Shown one piece after another: positions 21,874-33,179 of a stretch of DNA of 64,000 bases (position 1 is the first letter of the stretch; the number at the start of each line of letters is the position of its first letter). A program made the position numbers and the translations under genes. Source of the DNA: Heterocephalus glaber (Eukaryota > Chordata > Mammalia > Rodentia > Bathyergidae); assembly GCF_000247695.1 (NCBI RefSeq), contig NW_004624800.1, positions 9,504,427 to 9,568,426 on the forward strand. The letters are read 5' to 3'. A model generated the notes under the pieces. The model had not been told where the DNA came from and made no database searches. It saw only the letters and a program-made list of their open reading frames with translations.

Positions 21874-23779
21874 AGTCACATTATAAAGAAAGGAAAGAAG
21901 AGGTGAGGATAAACCTCATTCTCTTCTCAAATACTGGAACTCTTAAAGGAAAGATTTCATAAATCTGAATGAATTTTCAGGGAATTGAGTATATATGGAG
22001 ACTGATGTATGGAGCAGAAAAAGTAGCAGGGCCATGGTGGAAGAGGAGCTTCTAAATGAGAATGAACTTTAAGTTTTTAAAGAATGTGAAATAATGAGAT
22101 AAAGGGAAAATGAGGACAGAATCTCTGCAGATCCTTGAAGATAAGATAATGAAGAGAAAAGAAAAGTAAGCCTAGAGAGCATAGAGAACAGCTGTTAGGC
22201 AATGTGCAGTATTGAATAAATATTTACTGGAAAGGGTTTGAATTTCAATAAGAATAACTGAACCTCATTTAAAGGTTTTAAGTAGAAGCAATAAAGTTAG
22301 ATTTATAGTTGAAAATAGGTGATGATATTCTTCAGAACTCTTCCTGAGTGGCTAAAAAGAAACAGAGAGGACCTATTGTCTGCTAATGATCTTGCCTTGT
22401 TGGGTTTCACAAAGCAGTTCTGGTATGATATCGGAAAACATGAAGGGTCTGACATTTTAAACACTTCTATAAAACAGGCCAGATTGTTACTGCTTCTCAT
22501 GGATGTGGGCAAGGGATTTGAGAGTATTGAGTCAGAAAGAAAAGACTTCATTATTCAGCAACAGCTCCATGCGTGACTTCATTTTCCAGCCCATTTTCCA
22601 TGTTCTATGTATGGAGGTGTGGAAGCCGGAGGTTCACAGACCGTGTGAGTTGAGGTGTAGGGGAGGAGCACTGAGCTTGAAGATTTTATAGAAAGCAGAA
22701 GCAAGAACCAATCCCACCCTTCAAAGTTTCTCACAATAAATGCAGACTGGGAAACAGGTCCAGGCAAGAAAACAAACAAACAAACAAAAAAAACCACCTC
22801 TCAGAATATTGCATTTTTGGCATAGCAAAGGAGAGCCCACAGGGTGCATGCAGGACTTCCTCTCCAGCAAGTGATGGCATTATTAGAAACAGGAAGCAGG
22901 TGTTTCAATTTCTATTTTACTTTAAGAAATCTATAAATTATATTATCTGAGTAGTGTTGCTCTTTAAAAGAGGACACAACAGGAACTTCAGAGTGCATTT
23001 CCAAAGAATTTACACAGAGTTCCCTTATTTGGCGGATTTATTATCACTCAGTGGAATGTCATTAGCAATAATGGTAGCTTTGATGTGGATAAAGTCTAAA
23101 TTATTTCTTCCACTCAATTATTATTTGATGTAAACCCGTGAATAGTGAAAGACATGAAGGATAAGGCACACAGATACTAAAGGAGTGTGAAGGGAACAAA
23201 CCACTTCCATGTTAGAATACTCATAAGATTTATAAGTTTAATGTTTGATCAGAGGTTTTATATGGAATATTAAAATGTCTCAAGTGTTAAAAACTAAAAG
23301 CTAGAAAAAACCAGTGATAATCAATCACATTTGATGTTGTTGTTTTATTTGTTGATAATATATACCACTACATATAAATGACCTGTTTTCATAGATGTAG
23401 TTGTAAAAATCACCATGCCTCCTTTACTCATCTTTTCAATTAGAAATAACATGAAATCAAAAAGATTTATTTTTACAAAAAGTGTAAGGTTCAAAATTTA
23501 GGTAAAAGAAGCTATCCAACCCCTATAGGTTTGATTTTGTAACATGTTATTTTAAATATGTATATGTTAAACACTTGCCCACTCCAAAATACATGTGGAA
23601 ATATGCCATTTAAAATTTTAAGATTGTTAATAGAAGTATTTTTATTGTATAAAAGTCGAGTTAAATGATAGACCCTTAAAAAGTGAAACAAAGTATAATT
23701 TTTAGAACTGTGTCTGGCAGGACATAGCTTTCATCTATATTGGTTGAAGGCATAATTATGGAGATTGATTTCACATTAA
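21874..23779. other. No gene; one (AAAC)n run
   Basis: Purine-rich to about 22300, then mixed. An (AAAC)n microsatellite lies at 22767-22794. Overlapping open frames on both strands at 22303-22797 (up to 85 codons) show no recognisable domain. Confidence 0.45.
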
Positions 23780-24200
23780 AAATGTTTATCTATTGAGCTT
23801 CTGAAGTGGTGCTAGACCTACATTGGTGAGCAAAAGAGACATCTCTTCAGCCCTCAGGAGGCACAGTGTTATAGAAACATATCATAACAGAAACAATTAA
23901 ATGTCTAAACAGTGTTACAAAGGATAGGCAGGAAAACAACAGGCCTCTATGAAGGGCCGTAACAGGAACCTGTAAACTATGAGAGATGAGACAGCATCTA
24001 CCAGAAGGTGACATTTAGCATGTAATCTAGGAGATCTTAGCCAAAATACAGTGAAAGATTGAATATTAATGAGGCCATTACAGTCAGACAAAACTAGCGC
24101 ATACAAAGATACAGGAAGATATCCAAAGGGGTGATGATGATGAAAGAAAGCACTAAAAATATGAGGCTGGAATTGAGGGCCTAAGCCAGGTGCCACTTGA
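23780..24200 (+). mobile_element. Ancient mammal-wide interspersed repeat, family unsure
   Basis: Block order resembles an ancient mammalian repeat: 'ggtgctagacctacattggt' ... 'tcttcagccctcaggaggca' ... 'cagtgttacaaaggatagg' ... 'agaaggtgacatttagc'. Possibly of the MIR/L2 or MER class. The 93-codon minus-strand frame at 23915-24196 is not supported as a gene. Confidence 0.4.
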
Positions 24201-24224
24201 ATGAATGATGGATCAAGAAGAGAT

Positions 24225-24420
24225 CAGGTCTTAATCTCAGAGCCTGCAATCCCTTCACTACAGTGAAGTCTGCAGATGTAATTACGGTGAGTTACAGGAG
24301 ATAATGAGTTGAAGGTAGATAAACTGCAAATATTACCACAAGTGTCCTTATACAATAAAGCGAGGACAGCAGAAACAGATGGAATGGCAGTGTGCAGATG
24401 TACCAAAGAGAGTTAAATCA
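24225..24420 (+). mobile_element. Mammalian LTR fragment (MaLR-like)
   Basis: Carries 'gaagtctgcagatgtaatta', 'cggtgagttacaggagataa', 'gtgtccttatacaataaagc' and 'gaggacagcagaaacagatg', the middle part of the same broad LTR type as at 6285-6660. Confidence 0.5.
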
Positions 24421-24436
24421 TGTTCGCCTTGACATT

Positions 24437-24730
24437 CTTTTTTTTTTTCTTAAATTCTTTTATTGGTACATTGTAGGTATACAACACAATTACATTCCTC
24501 ATTGGGAACTTGTACCTTTACATGATGCACCTTGATTCTTATTTTTTCCCCATTCCTAGCCCTCCCTTCACCCCCTCCACCCTTCCCTATTTACAAAGAC
24601 TTTATTTCCATTTTTTCCATTTCTCAGCATTTTTCCTTTCTCTTCTTTCCTTTCCTCTACCCATCCCACTACTCCTACCCCTTTGGACCTTTTCTTCCTA
24701 TTTCGCATTATTGATTATTCATTCTAATCA
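24437..24730 (-). mobile_element. L1 3' UTR, variant A (distal copy of a tandem pair)
   Basis: Starts with a T-run (24437-24450, the inverted poly-A tail), then 'tattggtacattgtaggtat', 'acaacacaattacattcc', 'tcattgggaacttgtacc' and C/T-rich sequence to 'cctatttcgcattattgatt'. It differs from the common variant (B) in these first blocks and matches the L1 pieces at 2080-2120 and 55938-56153. It joins the next 3' UTR copy without an intervening T-run. Confidence 0.85.
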
Positions 24731-26110
24731 TTGGTACATTTTAGATATTACAATATAATGACATTCATCATTGTAAATTTGCACCTTTACATAATCTCTC
24801 TTGGTTCTTATTTCTCACCCTTGCCCAGCCCTCCCTTCAACCCCTCCATTCCTCCCTATTTACAAAGATTTTGTTCCTATTTTTCCATTTTCTCATATTA
24901 ATCCCATTCGCTTCTATCCTTTCCCCTAGCCCTCCCACTTCCTTCCCCTTTGCCCCTTTTCTTCCTATTTCACATTACCTATTATACATTTTAGTCCTTA
25001 TTTACACTTTCAGTTTCTCACACCAGAGAAACTATTTGGTATTTATACATGTGTGTCCTATTTATTTCATTTAAGAGTATGGCCTCAATGTGCATCCACT
25101 TAGCTATAAATGTCTCTAATTTCTCATTTTTTATGGCTGAGTAGTACTCCATTTTATTAAAAAAAAAAACAAAAACATTTTCTTAATCCAGTCTCCAGTT
25201 GATGGGTATTTGGGCTGTTTCCAAGATTTAGCTATCACAAACTGTGCTGCTATGAACATGGGTGCACATATATCACTGTGGTATGATTCTTTTAATTCTT
25301 TGGGGAAGATCCTCAGCAGTGGAATAGCGGGGTCAAATGGGACTTCCAGTCCTAGTTCTTTGAGGTATCTCCATAGTGATTTCCACAGTGCTTGCACCAG
25401 TCTACACTCTCACCAGCAGTGGAACAGGGTTCCTCTTTCCCCACAGCCCCGCCAGTATTTCTTATTGGTTGATTTCATGATAGCAGCCATTCTTTCTGGT
25501 GTGAGGTGGAATCTCAGCGTGGTTTCATTTGCATCTCTTGAATGACCAGTGATGTTGAACATTTTTTTATGTATTTATTTGCTATTTCTACTTCCTTGTC
25601 TGAGAAATGTCTGTTCATTTCAGATGCCCATTTTCAGATTGGGTCTTTAAATTTGGGAGGTCTGATCTTTTTAAGTTCTTTATAGATTCGAGATCGTAGA
25701 CCTTTGTCTGAGGAAAAGCAGGTGAAGATTTTTTCCCACATTGTGGGTTGTCTCTTCCCACTGCTGGTGGTTTCTCTTGCTGTGCAAAAGCCTTTTAATA
25801 AGAAGAGATCCCACTTGTTGATTATTTGTGCTAGTTCATGGGCAACTGAGGTTTTGTTCATAAAATCTTTTCCTACACCGATGTCTTCAAGAGTTCTACC
25901 TAACCTCTGTTCCAACTGGTTCAGAGTTTCTATTTTAATATTTAGATCTTTAATCCATTTCGATTTTAATTTAGTGCATGGTGAGAGATATAGGTCTAGT
26001 TTTAATCTTTGGCAAGTTGAAGCCCAATTTTTCCAGCACCATTTATCAAAGAGGCTATCTTTCCTCCAGTGAGGGTGTTTGGCTCCTTTATCGAAGCTGA
26101 GATGGCTGCT
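24731..26110 (-). mobile_element. 5'-truncated young L1: 3' UTR variant B plus ORF2 C-terminal part
   Basis: From 24731 ('ttggtacattttagatatta') a second 3' UTR copy runs to about 25060, followed in reverse by the ORF2 C-terminus. The minus-strand frame 25634-26131 shows [23 protein letters not shown] and [14 protein letters not shown]; the frame 25131-25397 shows [24 protein letters not shown] and PSTGDWIKK. These are hallmark blocks of the L1 ORF2 C-terminal segment, downstream of the reverse transcriptase. Frameshifts and stops break it into two or three frames, and the last codons before the 3' UTR are shifted. The endonuclease and reverse-transcriptase domains are missing by 5' truncation near 26110. 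Non-functional. Confidence 0.92.
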
Positions 26111-26370
26111 GGGGAAGCCACTGGCAGTCATGAGAGATTAAGCGGCAAAGGCTGTTTTTGTAGTTCAGGCAAAAGATCGTTTGGGTTAACTAAATGATAA
26201 ATCTCGAATATAAACCAAATAAACGCAAAGTAATAAAGAAGCTGGGTAAATAGTAAGGAGCAGCAATTTGTGCCATATTTTCCCCTAAAACCTTCACTGA
26301 GAGAGATTTAGATCTCTAATGGTTTCCATGTGCTTGATCTTTTTTGAAAATTTTAAGAAAAAAGGTAGAT

Positions 26371-26492
26371 AAGATTACTAGTTCCTGGGCCGGGGATTTA
26401 GCTCACTGGTTCCGCCGCCTGCCTTGCAAGCACAGGGACTCAAGTTCGATCCCCGGTACCAAAAAAAAAAAAAAAAAAGATTACTAGTTCCT
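26371..26492 (+). mobile_element. Young ID-type SINE with perfect 16-bp target duplication
   Basis: Body 26387-26460: 'gggccggggatttagctc' with A box TTAGCTCACTGG, B box AGTTCGATCCC and end CCCCGGTACC, followed by an uninterrupted A-run to about 26478. The exact repeat 'aagattactagttcct' flanks it at 26371-26386 and 26477-26492 (its leading As overlap the tail). Intact promoter boxes, a pure A tail and perfect flanks indicate a recent RNA-polymerase-III retroposon mobilised by L1. Confidence 0.96.
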
Positions 26493-27119
26493 CAAATATA
26501 GCACCCATATTTAATGTTTGTTTTGCACACGCACCTGATATTTTGAAAGGTTTAGATTTAACATTTCATTTTATAAATTTATTTTCTACATTGTCATTAA
26601 TAATACAAAATTCACCAAAAATATACATCAGGGAAAGAAAAACTTAAGTAAATATTTTAATACTAAATTTATTGAGATATCATGAGATTAATACATGTTA
26701 CCTTTGGCCTAAGATGTTCCCAACGATACGGTAATTAGCTTCCAAACATTCATTAGTACAGTGAACTGCTGAAGTGTGTGTACATTTTTTGATGGACTCT
26801 GTATATACTGACATTAAACACATGTGTTGATTTGAGTGAGATAATATTATCTTGAGATAGAACAAATTTAACTACTAGATACAATTCATTGAAATCTCGT
26901 CCATGATTCCACCATGTAAAGCAGCCCATGGAAACAATGGAAGGTAATTTGTACAGGAGTTTAATAGTTCAGGGCACAGAATGAAATAGATGTGTTTAAT
27001 TATGTCATAAATTGCAATTTAAATATTAAAAGTATTTATACATGTATACCTACATGGGATTTGGCCATCATTAGGTACAGGAAGTGCATCATATTAAAAT
27101 CATCGATATAATTTTAATA
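26493..27119. other. No gene or clearly assignable repeat
   Basis: Very AT-rich; nothing supported. Confidence 0.45.
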
Positions 27120-27395
27120 ATAGGTGATAATTACCAAATTCTTCCTATATGTCATGCATGCTCCTAGGAATTTAAGATGAACTACCACATCTACTCCTCT
27201 CAATAGTGCGGTGAGTCACACATTATTATTATTATTATTGTTGTTGTTGTTGTTGTTGTTATTGTTGTCATTATGTTTCTTTTAAAGGTAAAATCATAAG
27301 TGAATGAAAAATTAAATTACTTATCTCAGCCCATCCAACTTGGAAATAGGAATACAAAGATTTGAATGTCAGCAGTCTTACTCTAGAGCTATGAA
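27120..27395 (+). mobile_element. MIR SINE with an internal (TTA)n(TTG)n microsatellite
   Basis: MIR-like order: 'taggtgataattaccaaatt', 'ctatatgtcatgcatgctcc', 'taggaatttaagatgaacta', 'actcctctcaatagtgcggt', the microsatellite at 27221-27269, then 'aggtaaaatcataagtgaat', 'acttatctcagcccatccaa' and 'gaatacaaagatttgaatg'. The microsatellite sits where MIR has its natural 'attattatcccc' stretch, a plausible seed. Confidence 0.65.
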
Positions 27396-28970
27396 ATATT
27401 AAATCACAGCATGATTCTTGATGATTTTAGATTGATTATATTAGTACATCAAATCAATGAAAAGCATTAATTCCATAACTTGTTAGAATATTTGAAGTAA
27501 CTGTCAGTCCATGGAAGAAAAAATAATTTATATTGGCATCTGTGTCTTTATGACCTCTTAAATTTCCAGTCGTTCAACTAGCATTTGTTGGGTAAATGCC
27601 AATTGAAAGAGTAGGCAAACAAAAGAAACAGCTTAAATCCATGTATGAAATTGATGGATACCAAATTGTTGGACAGATACTCAGAATAAGAAAATAAAAT
27701 GTAGGAAAGAGTGGTAGTTATATTTTAAGGGATTTACTAGTGATACGCTTACCAATTTCAGGAGTCTTCGGGCTTTTCGATTTTATGTTTCATTATTTAA
27801 TATTAACATATGATCCATTTATAGAATTACTAATATCTAGGCACCAATATATGTTAAGTATTTGTTAGACCCTAAAACATCATCCTATAAGTTACCAATA
27901 ATTGAAAGCTGAGAGTTAACAAATTGTTTTCTGACTTTACACAGCACATTTTATATAACTTTCAATAAACATGATAGGCAGAAACAGCTAGAAGACAGGT
28001 CTATAGATAGTTGAGAAACAATTGGATATATATAGACTATCCCAATAATTAATCTGTAATAAGCCAGTATACTGTGAGTAATATGTCTTTTTTATCATAA
28101 TGGACCTTAAGTGCTAAAGTTCTCTATCTGCTCAGTAAATTATAAATCATATTAAGACAAAAGAACTGTAACCAAAGCCTTACTGTTATCTACTATTTAA
28201 AAGTTTGGCTTGCTCAGAGCCCTATTTACATGATGTTTTTCCAGGATCTTTGCAAATAGCTTAAAGCCCATCACCCTGTGTGTGTCCTTTAGGGTGGGAG
28301 CCTAGCCACTGATCCTCACTAACTGTCTTGTTTCTCACTAACTTCCTGCAGGAGGGCGATCACCCTCATCCATCCTCCATTTCAGCACGCAGAACACAGG
28401 TCAGTAATACTTTCTCCCATACTCCCTCCCTCTTTTCAGGCATTTGAGTAAAGCTGAAGCTCTCTTCTCTCTCCTCTCTCTCTCTCCCTTTCCTCCCCAC
28501 CCCCTATCTGCCCCCTTCTTTCCCTCTCCTTCTCTCTCCATGTAGTGCTTGTTTATTGTGGTCTGTTTCTCTTAAATTTATAGGCTAATTCCAAAAGTAG
28601 GATAACATCTTCCTTTTATCTCAATTATAGGATAACTTATGCAATGTAATCTCCTGTGTGGAAACTTACCAAAAAATTTTACACGTAAAATTCACTTTTC
28701 GTAATATTTTCTTTGGCATACAATTACCTATTTCTACATATACCTTCAGTACTTTTAAAGCTGGTTTCCAACATACATAAAAAAGGGCTTTAAATATGTG
28801 AGGCTGAAAAACTAGCAAGCATTTGCATTTGCTTTTTTATGTGAAGCAATATGAGAAAATGTATCATTATGCAAGAAATATTGATTTAAAAATGCTACCT
28901 TGAAAGTTCTGATAATTTCTTACGCTAATTATTGAAAAAATTCCCTGCACAGATATTTTGTAGTATTAAG
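27396..28970. other. No gene; polypyrimidine run at 28461-28540
   Basis: Mostly AT-rich. Positions 28461-28540 form a nearly pure C/T tract (TC runs, CCCC blocks) with the A/G-rich complement on the minus strand. No open frame of note. Around 28250-28450 the composition is more mixed but I see no exon with open frame and splice sites. Confidence 0.45.
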
Positions 28971-28973
28971 AGC

Positions 28974-29148
28974 TTCATGTTTAGCCGGGAGTGGTGGCGC
29001 ACACCTGTAATCACAGCACTCAGGAGGCTGAGGCAGGAGGATCTTGAGAGTTCCAGGTCAGCCTGCTCTACACAATGAGTTCAAGTTCGATCTCCGGTAC
29101 CAAAAAAAAACCTAAAAAAAAAAAAAAAAAAAAATGATATTCATGTTT
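28974..29148 (+). mobile_element. B1/ID composite SINE with internal deletion
   Basis: Body from 28983: the B1 5' half ('gccgggagtggtggcgcac', 'acctgtaatcacagcactca', 'ggaggctgaggcaggaggat', 'ccaggtcagcctgctctac') runs to about 29073, then continues directly into the ID 3' end ('caagttcgatctccggtacc', to 29101) and an A-rich tail. The rest of B1 and the ID 5' part, present in B1-dID elements, are missing. The 9-bp repeat 'ttcatgttt' flanks it at 28974-28982 and 29140-29148. RNA-polymerase-III type retroposon, fairly young. Confidence 0.88.
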
Positions 29149-30540
29149 CCAGGGAGAAAATGAAGTAAACTGAGAAACTGTTTAAATGTTAAATGATGAT
29201 TTTCTTTTTTGTACAGAAAAAAATGCATCAAGATTTATAGCAATCATTAAACAATGCATTAAAGTTACATTAAAGAAGTTAATTCTCCTTTATGAAAAGA
29301 CTGAAATACTCCAAATATTAAATCCCAAATCTTCCTTCAAGGTATGCTTAAACTAAAAATTAATATCTTCAGAGAATTGACAACTTGATTTTTAAAAATT
29401 ACTTTATTTTAACAAGAGCATGGCAATTAGCAAACAAAAATAACTTAAGGCAACCAAAACAAGAAAAAGTAGGATCAACTCAATAGCAGTTTGCAAACAC
29501 TCAAATTCAAAACTTGTGAAGATATTTCTCGAATGTAAAAAAATTCACAAGGCTAATCACTTCAACAAAAGTTCATGCAAGAACCCTTTTTGGTAAAGTT
29601 GGTAAATCGAGTTACAGTATAACTCTGCCTCCATGTATAATTACCTTAGTGATATTTCTCAAAAAGGTCTTTGTCTTCAGCCCTGCTCGTACTGAGCACA
29701 GCACTTCAGATTGTATAGAAGCAGCTGTTGCTGTACCAGAAATGCCAAAGAGGATTCTGGGGCTAAACAGTCAGGTTTCTGATGACTCTGTATCAGCTCA
29801 TGGTAAATGGGTTAGCCACTTTCAACAACAGCAACAAACAAACAAACAAAATAAATAAATAAATAAATAAAAGGCACCAAGTTAAATTGGAATATCTAAA
29901 ACAAAGGCAAACAATCTCTGGTAAATGAGCACAAGAGGAGTGAGACTCATCTTGCTTGGAATTAGCTCCTTTAGCCATTAGACCAAAACTATGTATTTCA
30001 GAAAACAATAAGTATCTACCAATAAAATCTTAGTGATGCATTGATTGTCAGAAATAAGTCATAAAGGGTGATACATCGCTATAGAGACATAATGAAGGTC
30101 TCCTATGGATCTGCTTGGTTAGCATTTCCCATGGCTCATGTATTCCCAGCAGAGGCAGCTGGGTAGGAAGGAAAAGTGACAACAGGATGCACCATTAGAA
30201 ATAATAAGTGCTTGTCAATGATGTGAAGGTAACAAGAAAAGCAATAGGTGCTATTTGCTTCATCAACAGGCTTCAGAGTGATCATTTAAAACATTTCTCC
30301 AAGAATAATTTGTGTTTTTTCTAGCTATTGTAATACTTTAGCATCACTAATGATACATAGAAAAATTATAAAAGTAGTCACAAAATCTCTAGCAACTCCT
30401 TCTTTCTACACACTTGTGTGCTTTCAAAGATGTAACCACTGTCTACAGCCAATGCTCATCCTTCCACTCTTTTCTCCATGAATACATGAGCATGCACACA
30501 CACAGAGTGGTGGTTATTATATTGGGATGATGTGTATTGC
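29149..30540. other. No gene; one A-rich microsatellite
   Basis: AT-rich sequence. A compound (CAAA)n(TAAA)n run lies at 29832-29872. The open frames at 29649-29858 (+) and 29793-30008 (-) include this low-complexity run and are not supported. Confidence 0.45.
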
Positions 30541-30549
30541 AGAGAGAGT

Positions 30550-30585
<36 letters not shown>
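30541..30585. repeat. (GA)n microsatellite
   Basis: An almost pure AG dinucleotide run of about 45 bases with two GTGAGT-like interruptions near its left end. It forms a polypurine tract; the open frame at 30552-30740 translates it as an Arg-Glu repeat and is an artefact. Confidence 0.95.
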
Positions 30586-30589
<4 letters not shown>

Positions 30590-31200
30590 ATTACTTTCAA
30601 TAGGTCTATACATATACCATACAGTGGGTTACATGCTTCTGTTCATACAAGGCTATTTCATGTTTTTGAAGATTTTCATACTATTCAAAATATTCATGTC
30701 CCATAATTTGCTACTCATGTTTCTATTGATGCATACTTAGTATTTTTCTAGGGCTTTTTTCTGTTACAAAATAATAGTGCAGTGAAGTTCTTAGAATTTT
30801 TGCATTTATGTATATTTATGCATATTTTTGTAGGAAAAACCTAAGTATGAACATTTTCAATTTTGATAGATTACTGTCAACTTGTCAGACTCAAAAGCTG
30901 TAAAGCCAAAAGAGATGTACCAATTTATACTTCTATCAACCTTATATGAAAGTACCAATTTATGAGACTATTTTTGCTATTGTAATTTACCTTATTTTCA
31001 TTTCCAGTTCTATAATCAGATTAATGAAAATTGAAATCTTATTATCATGGTTATTTGCACTGCTGATTACTAATGAGAATAACATTTTTATTTTGATCAG
31101 CTATCAGGATTTTTAAAGGAGAAATCCCAATTACTTTATAAACTTTTCTATTATTTTGCTATCTTGTGACAGAGTTGAGAAGGGCTTCTCATAAAACATA
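30590..31200 (-). mobile_element. Old L1 3' end / ORF2 fragment, decayed
   Basis: In reverse it resembles the old L1 3' region: 'caaaataatagtgcagtgaa', 'ttttgatagattactgtcaa', 'gtaccaatttatacttctat', 'ttgcactgctgattactaat' and 'gagaataacatttttatttt'. Divergence is high and boundaries are approximate. Confidence 0.55.
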
Positions 31201-31231
31201 AAGCATTTTCCTGCTAAATAAATATGCACTT

Positions 31232-32066
31232 TGTTTTTAAAATTAATTTTATTAGTACATTTTAGGTATACAATATAATGACATGGAATTTTGTACTTTT
31301 ACATAATATATCATGGTTCTTATTTTTTTCCCAATCCCCTGCCCTCCCTTCAACCCCTCCACCCTTCCTTATTTACAAAGACTTTGTTTCCATTTATTCC
31401 TTTCCTCATATTAATTCCATTCCCTTCTTTCCTTTCCCTAACCCCTCCCACTTCCCCTTCCCCTTTGAATATTTTCTTCCTATTTCACATTATCTATTAT
31501 ACATATTGATCTTTATTTACCCTTTCAGTTTCTCACACCAGAGAAACTATTCAATATTTACACATGTGTGTCCTATTTATTTCACTTAAGAGTATTGCCT
31601 CAATGTGCATCCATGTAGCTATAAATGTGTCTAATTTCTCATTCTTTATGGCTAAGTGGTACTCCATTTTATAAAACAAAACAGATTTTCTTTATCCAGT
31701 CTGCAGTTGATGGGCACTTAGGCTGTTTCCAAGTTTTAGCTATTACAAACTCTGCCACTATGAACATGAATGTGCAGATATCGCTGTGGTATGATTCTTT
31801 TAATTCTTTTGGGAAGATACCCAGTAGGGGAATAGATGGGTCAAGTGGGACCTCTAATCCTGGTATTTTGAGGTATCTCCATACTGATTTCCACAGTGCT
31901 TGCACAGTCTACACTCCCACCAGCAGTGGAGCAGGGTTCCTCTTTCCCCACAGCCCTGCCAGCATTTGTTATTGGTTGATTTCAGGATAGCAGCCATTCT
32001 TTCTGGAGTGAAGTGGAATCTCAGCATTGTTTTCATTTGCAGCTCTCAAATTACCAGTGATGTTTC
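31232..32066 (-). mobile_element. 5'-truncated young L1 (3' UTR variant B and ORF2 C-terminus)
   Basis: Starts with 'ttgtttttaaaattaatttt' (inverted tail) and the 3' UTR, then ORF2 in reverse. The minus-strand frame 31669-31905 shows [24 protein letters not shown] and PSTADWIKK; the frame 31854-32036 shows [29 protein letters not shown] and KHCG. These match the same ORF2 blocks at 24.7-26.1 kb and 42.8-44.2 kb. A frameshift separates the two frames. The 5' truncation point is at about 32066. Short plus-strand frames here are shadows. Confidence 0.93.
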
Positions 32067-33179
32067 AATTTAGCTTTCAACAGCGCTTATAATGGATTTC
32101 ATGTAGACAAGACATACACAGTTAGATGACCTCATCTATCTTTTCTGTGAAGCATTTTAATTTTTGCTTCCATAGGGAGGACCTAATGTCATGGACTTCT
32201 CTTATTCTTTGGACTATTGTCCCTCTCCCCTTCCACTGAGGCACCTCTCCCTCTTTTCATTAAGGAAACAATCCTGACGCTATGTAAGGTGGTGATTAAG
32301 ACCCTTTTCCCCAGGGATTTCCACAGGTAGTGGAGTTGATGAATCCATGAACTGTGATCCCAGAGTCAAAGAGTTATTGCACTGAACCCAGAACTGGTTG
32401 TGGGAAAACAGGGAAAGCTAACCTGGGGATTTAGGTCTTACATTTGATAAAGAGAAATGATTCATTCGATGGGCCTTTAGTTGAATGTCAGCCAAGAACA
32501 TACTATGTTCTTATCAACCTTCAGGGGACCTTTCCTGAAAATAAATCCAGCACAAAGGAAAACAATACAGAAAAATGGAGAGTAACACATTCTTGATCAT
32601 GTTCGTTTGGGTAATGGTTTCATTAGTGCCAAAACCCAAGAAGGTCTTTGGTCTTTTCACTAAGATAGTGAATAAATTCTTAGATTGCTACATTTTTGGA
32701 TTGCTAGTTTGAATTTAGTTCCATTATGCCTTATATTTAAAAAAGACCTCTCAAATCCATTTCCACTGCAATGTACTTTAAATGTTTCCTAATCTTCCTC
32801 ATAGTTTACATACTTAATAATTTTCTCATTATATTTACAAAGGAAAGACATTGAAAAAATATAATTACCCTAAAGTATTAGCAAGTTATTAAAAATGTCA
32901 TTAATTTATTGAAAGAAGCACATTAATATGTCATAACATCCTTTTGTGTGTCTTTCTGGTTAGATCGCTGCCTCTTCCACTTCCATGTAGTAAGACTGTC
33001 TTACTTTGAGCTATTATTTTTAGCAGACAAGGGAAACTCTTACTTTCATAGTATTTTGGTATTATTTTATACATATCTCCCTCACTCTTCCTGTCTTGTG
33101 ACCAATAATAGCAATGTGGTGTATATTTCTTATTTTTCTCCACATTCATGGTATTACAAGATGTACATTTATATATAAG
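32067..33179. other. No gene or clearly assignable repeat
   Basis: Positions 32090-32700 are more mixed in composition than the surroundings but show no open frame, splice-flanked exon or repeat family that I can name. The opposing open frames at 32931-33275 (-) and 32948-33178 (+) lack recognisable domains. Confidence 0.4.

Noticed and set aside
25634..26131. Longest open frame (165 codons), possible host gene
   Set aside because: It is the C-terminal part of L1 ORF2; the same blocks recur at 31.7-32.0 and 42.9-43.4 kb.
26387..26460. Functional tRNA gene
   Set aside because: A and B boxes are present, but the sequence does not pair into a tRNA acceptor stem, and it has an A tail and target duplication: a SINE.
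30552..30740. Arg-Glu repeat protein
   Set aside because: Translation of a (GA)n microsatellite.
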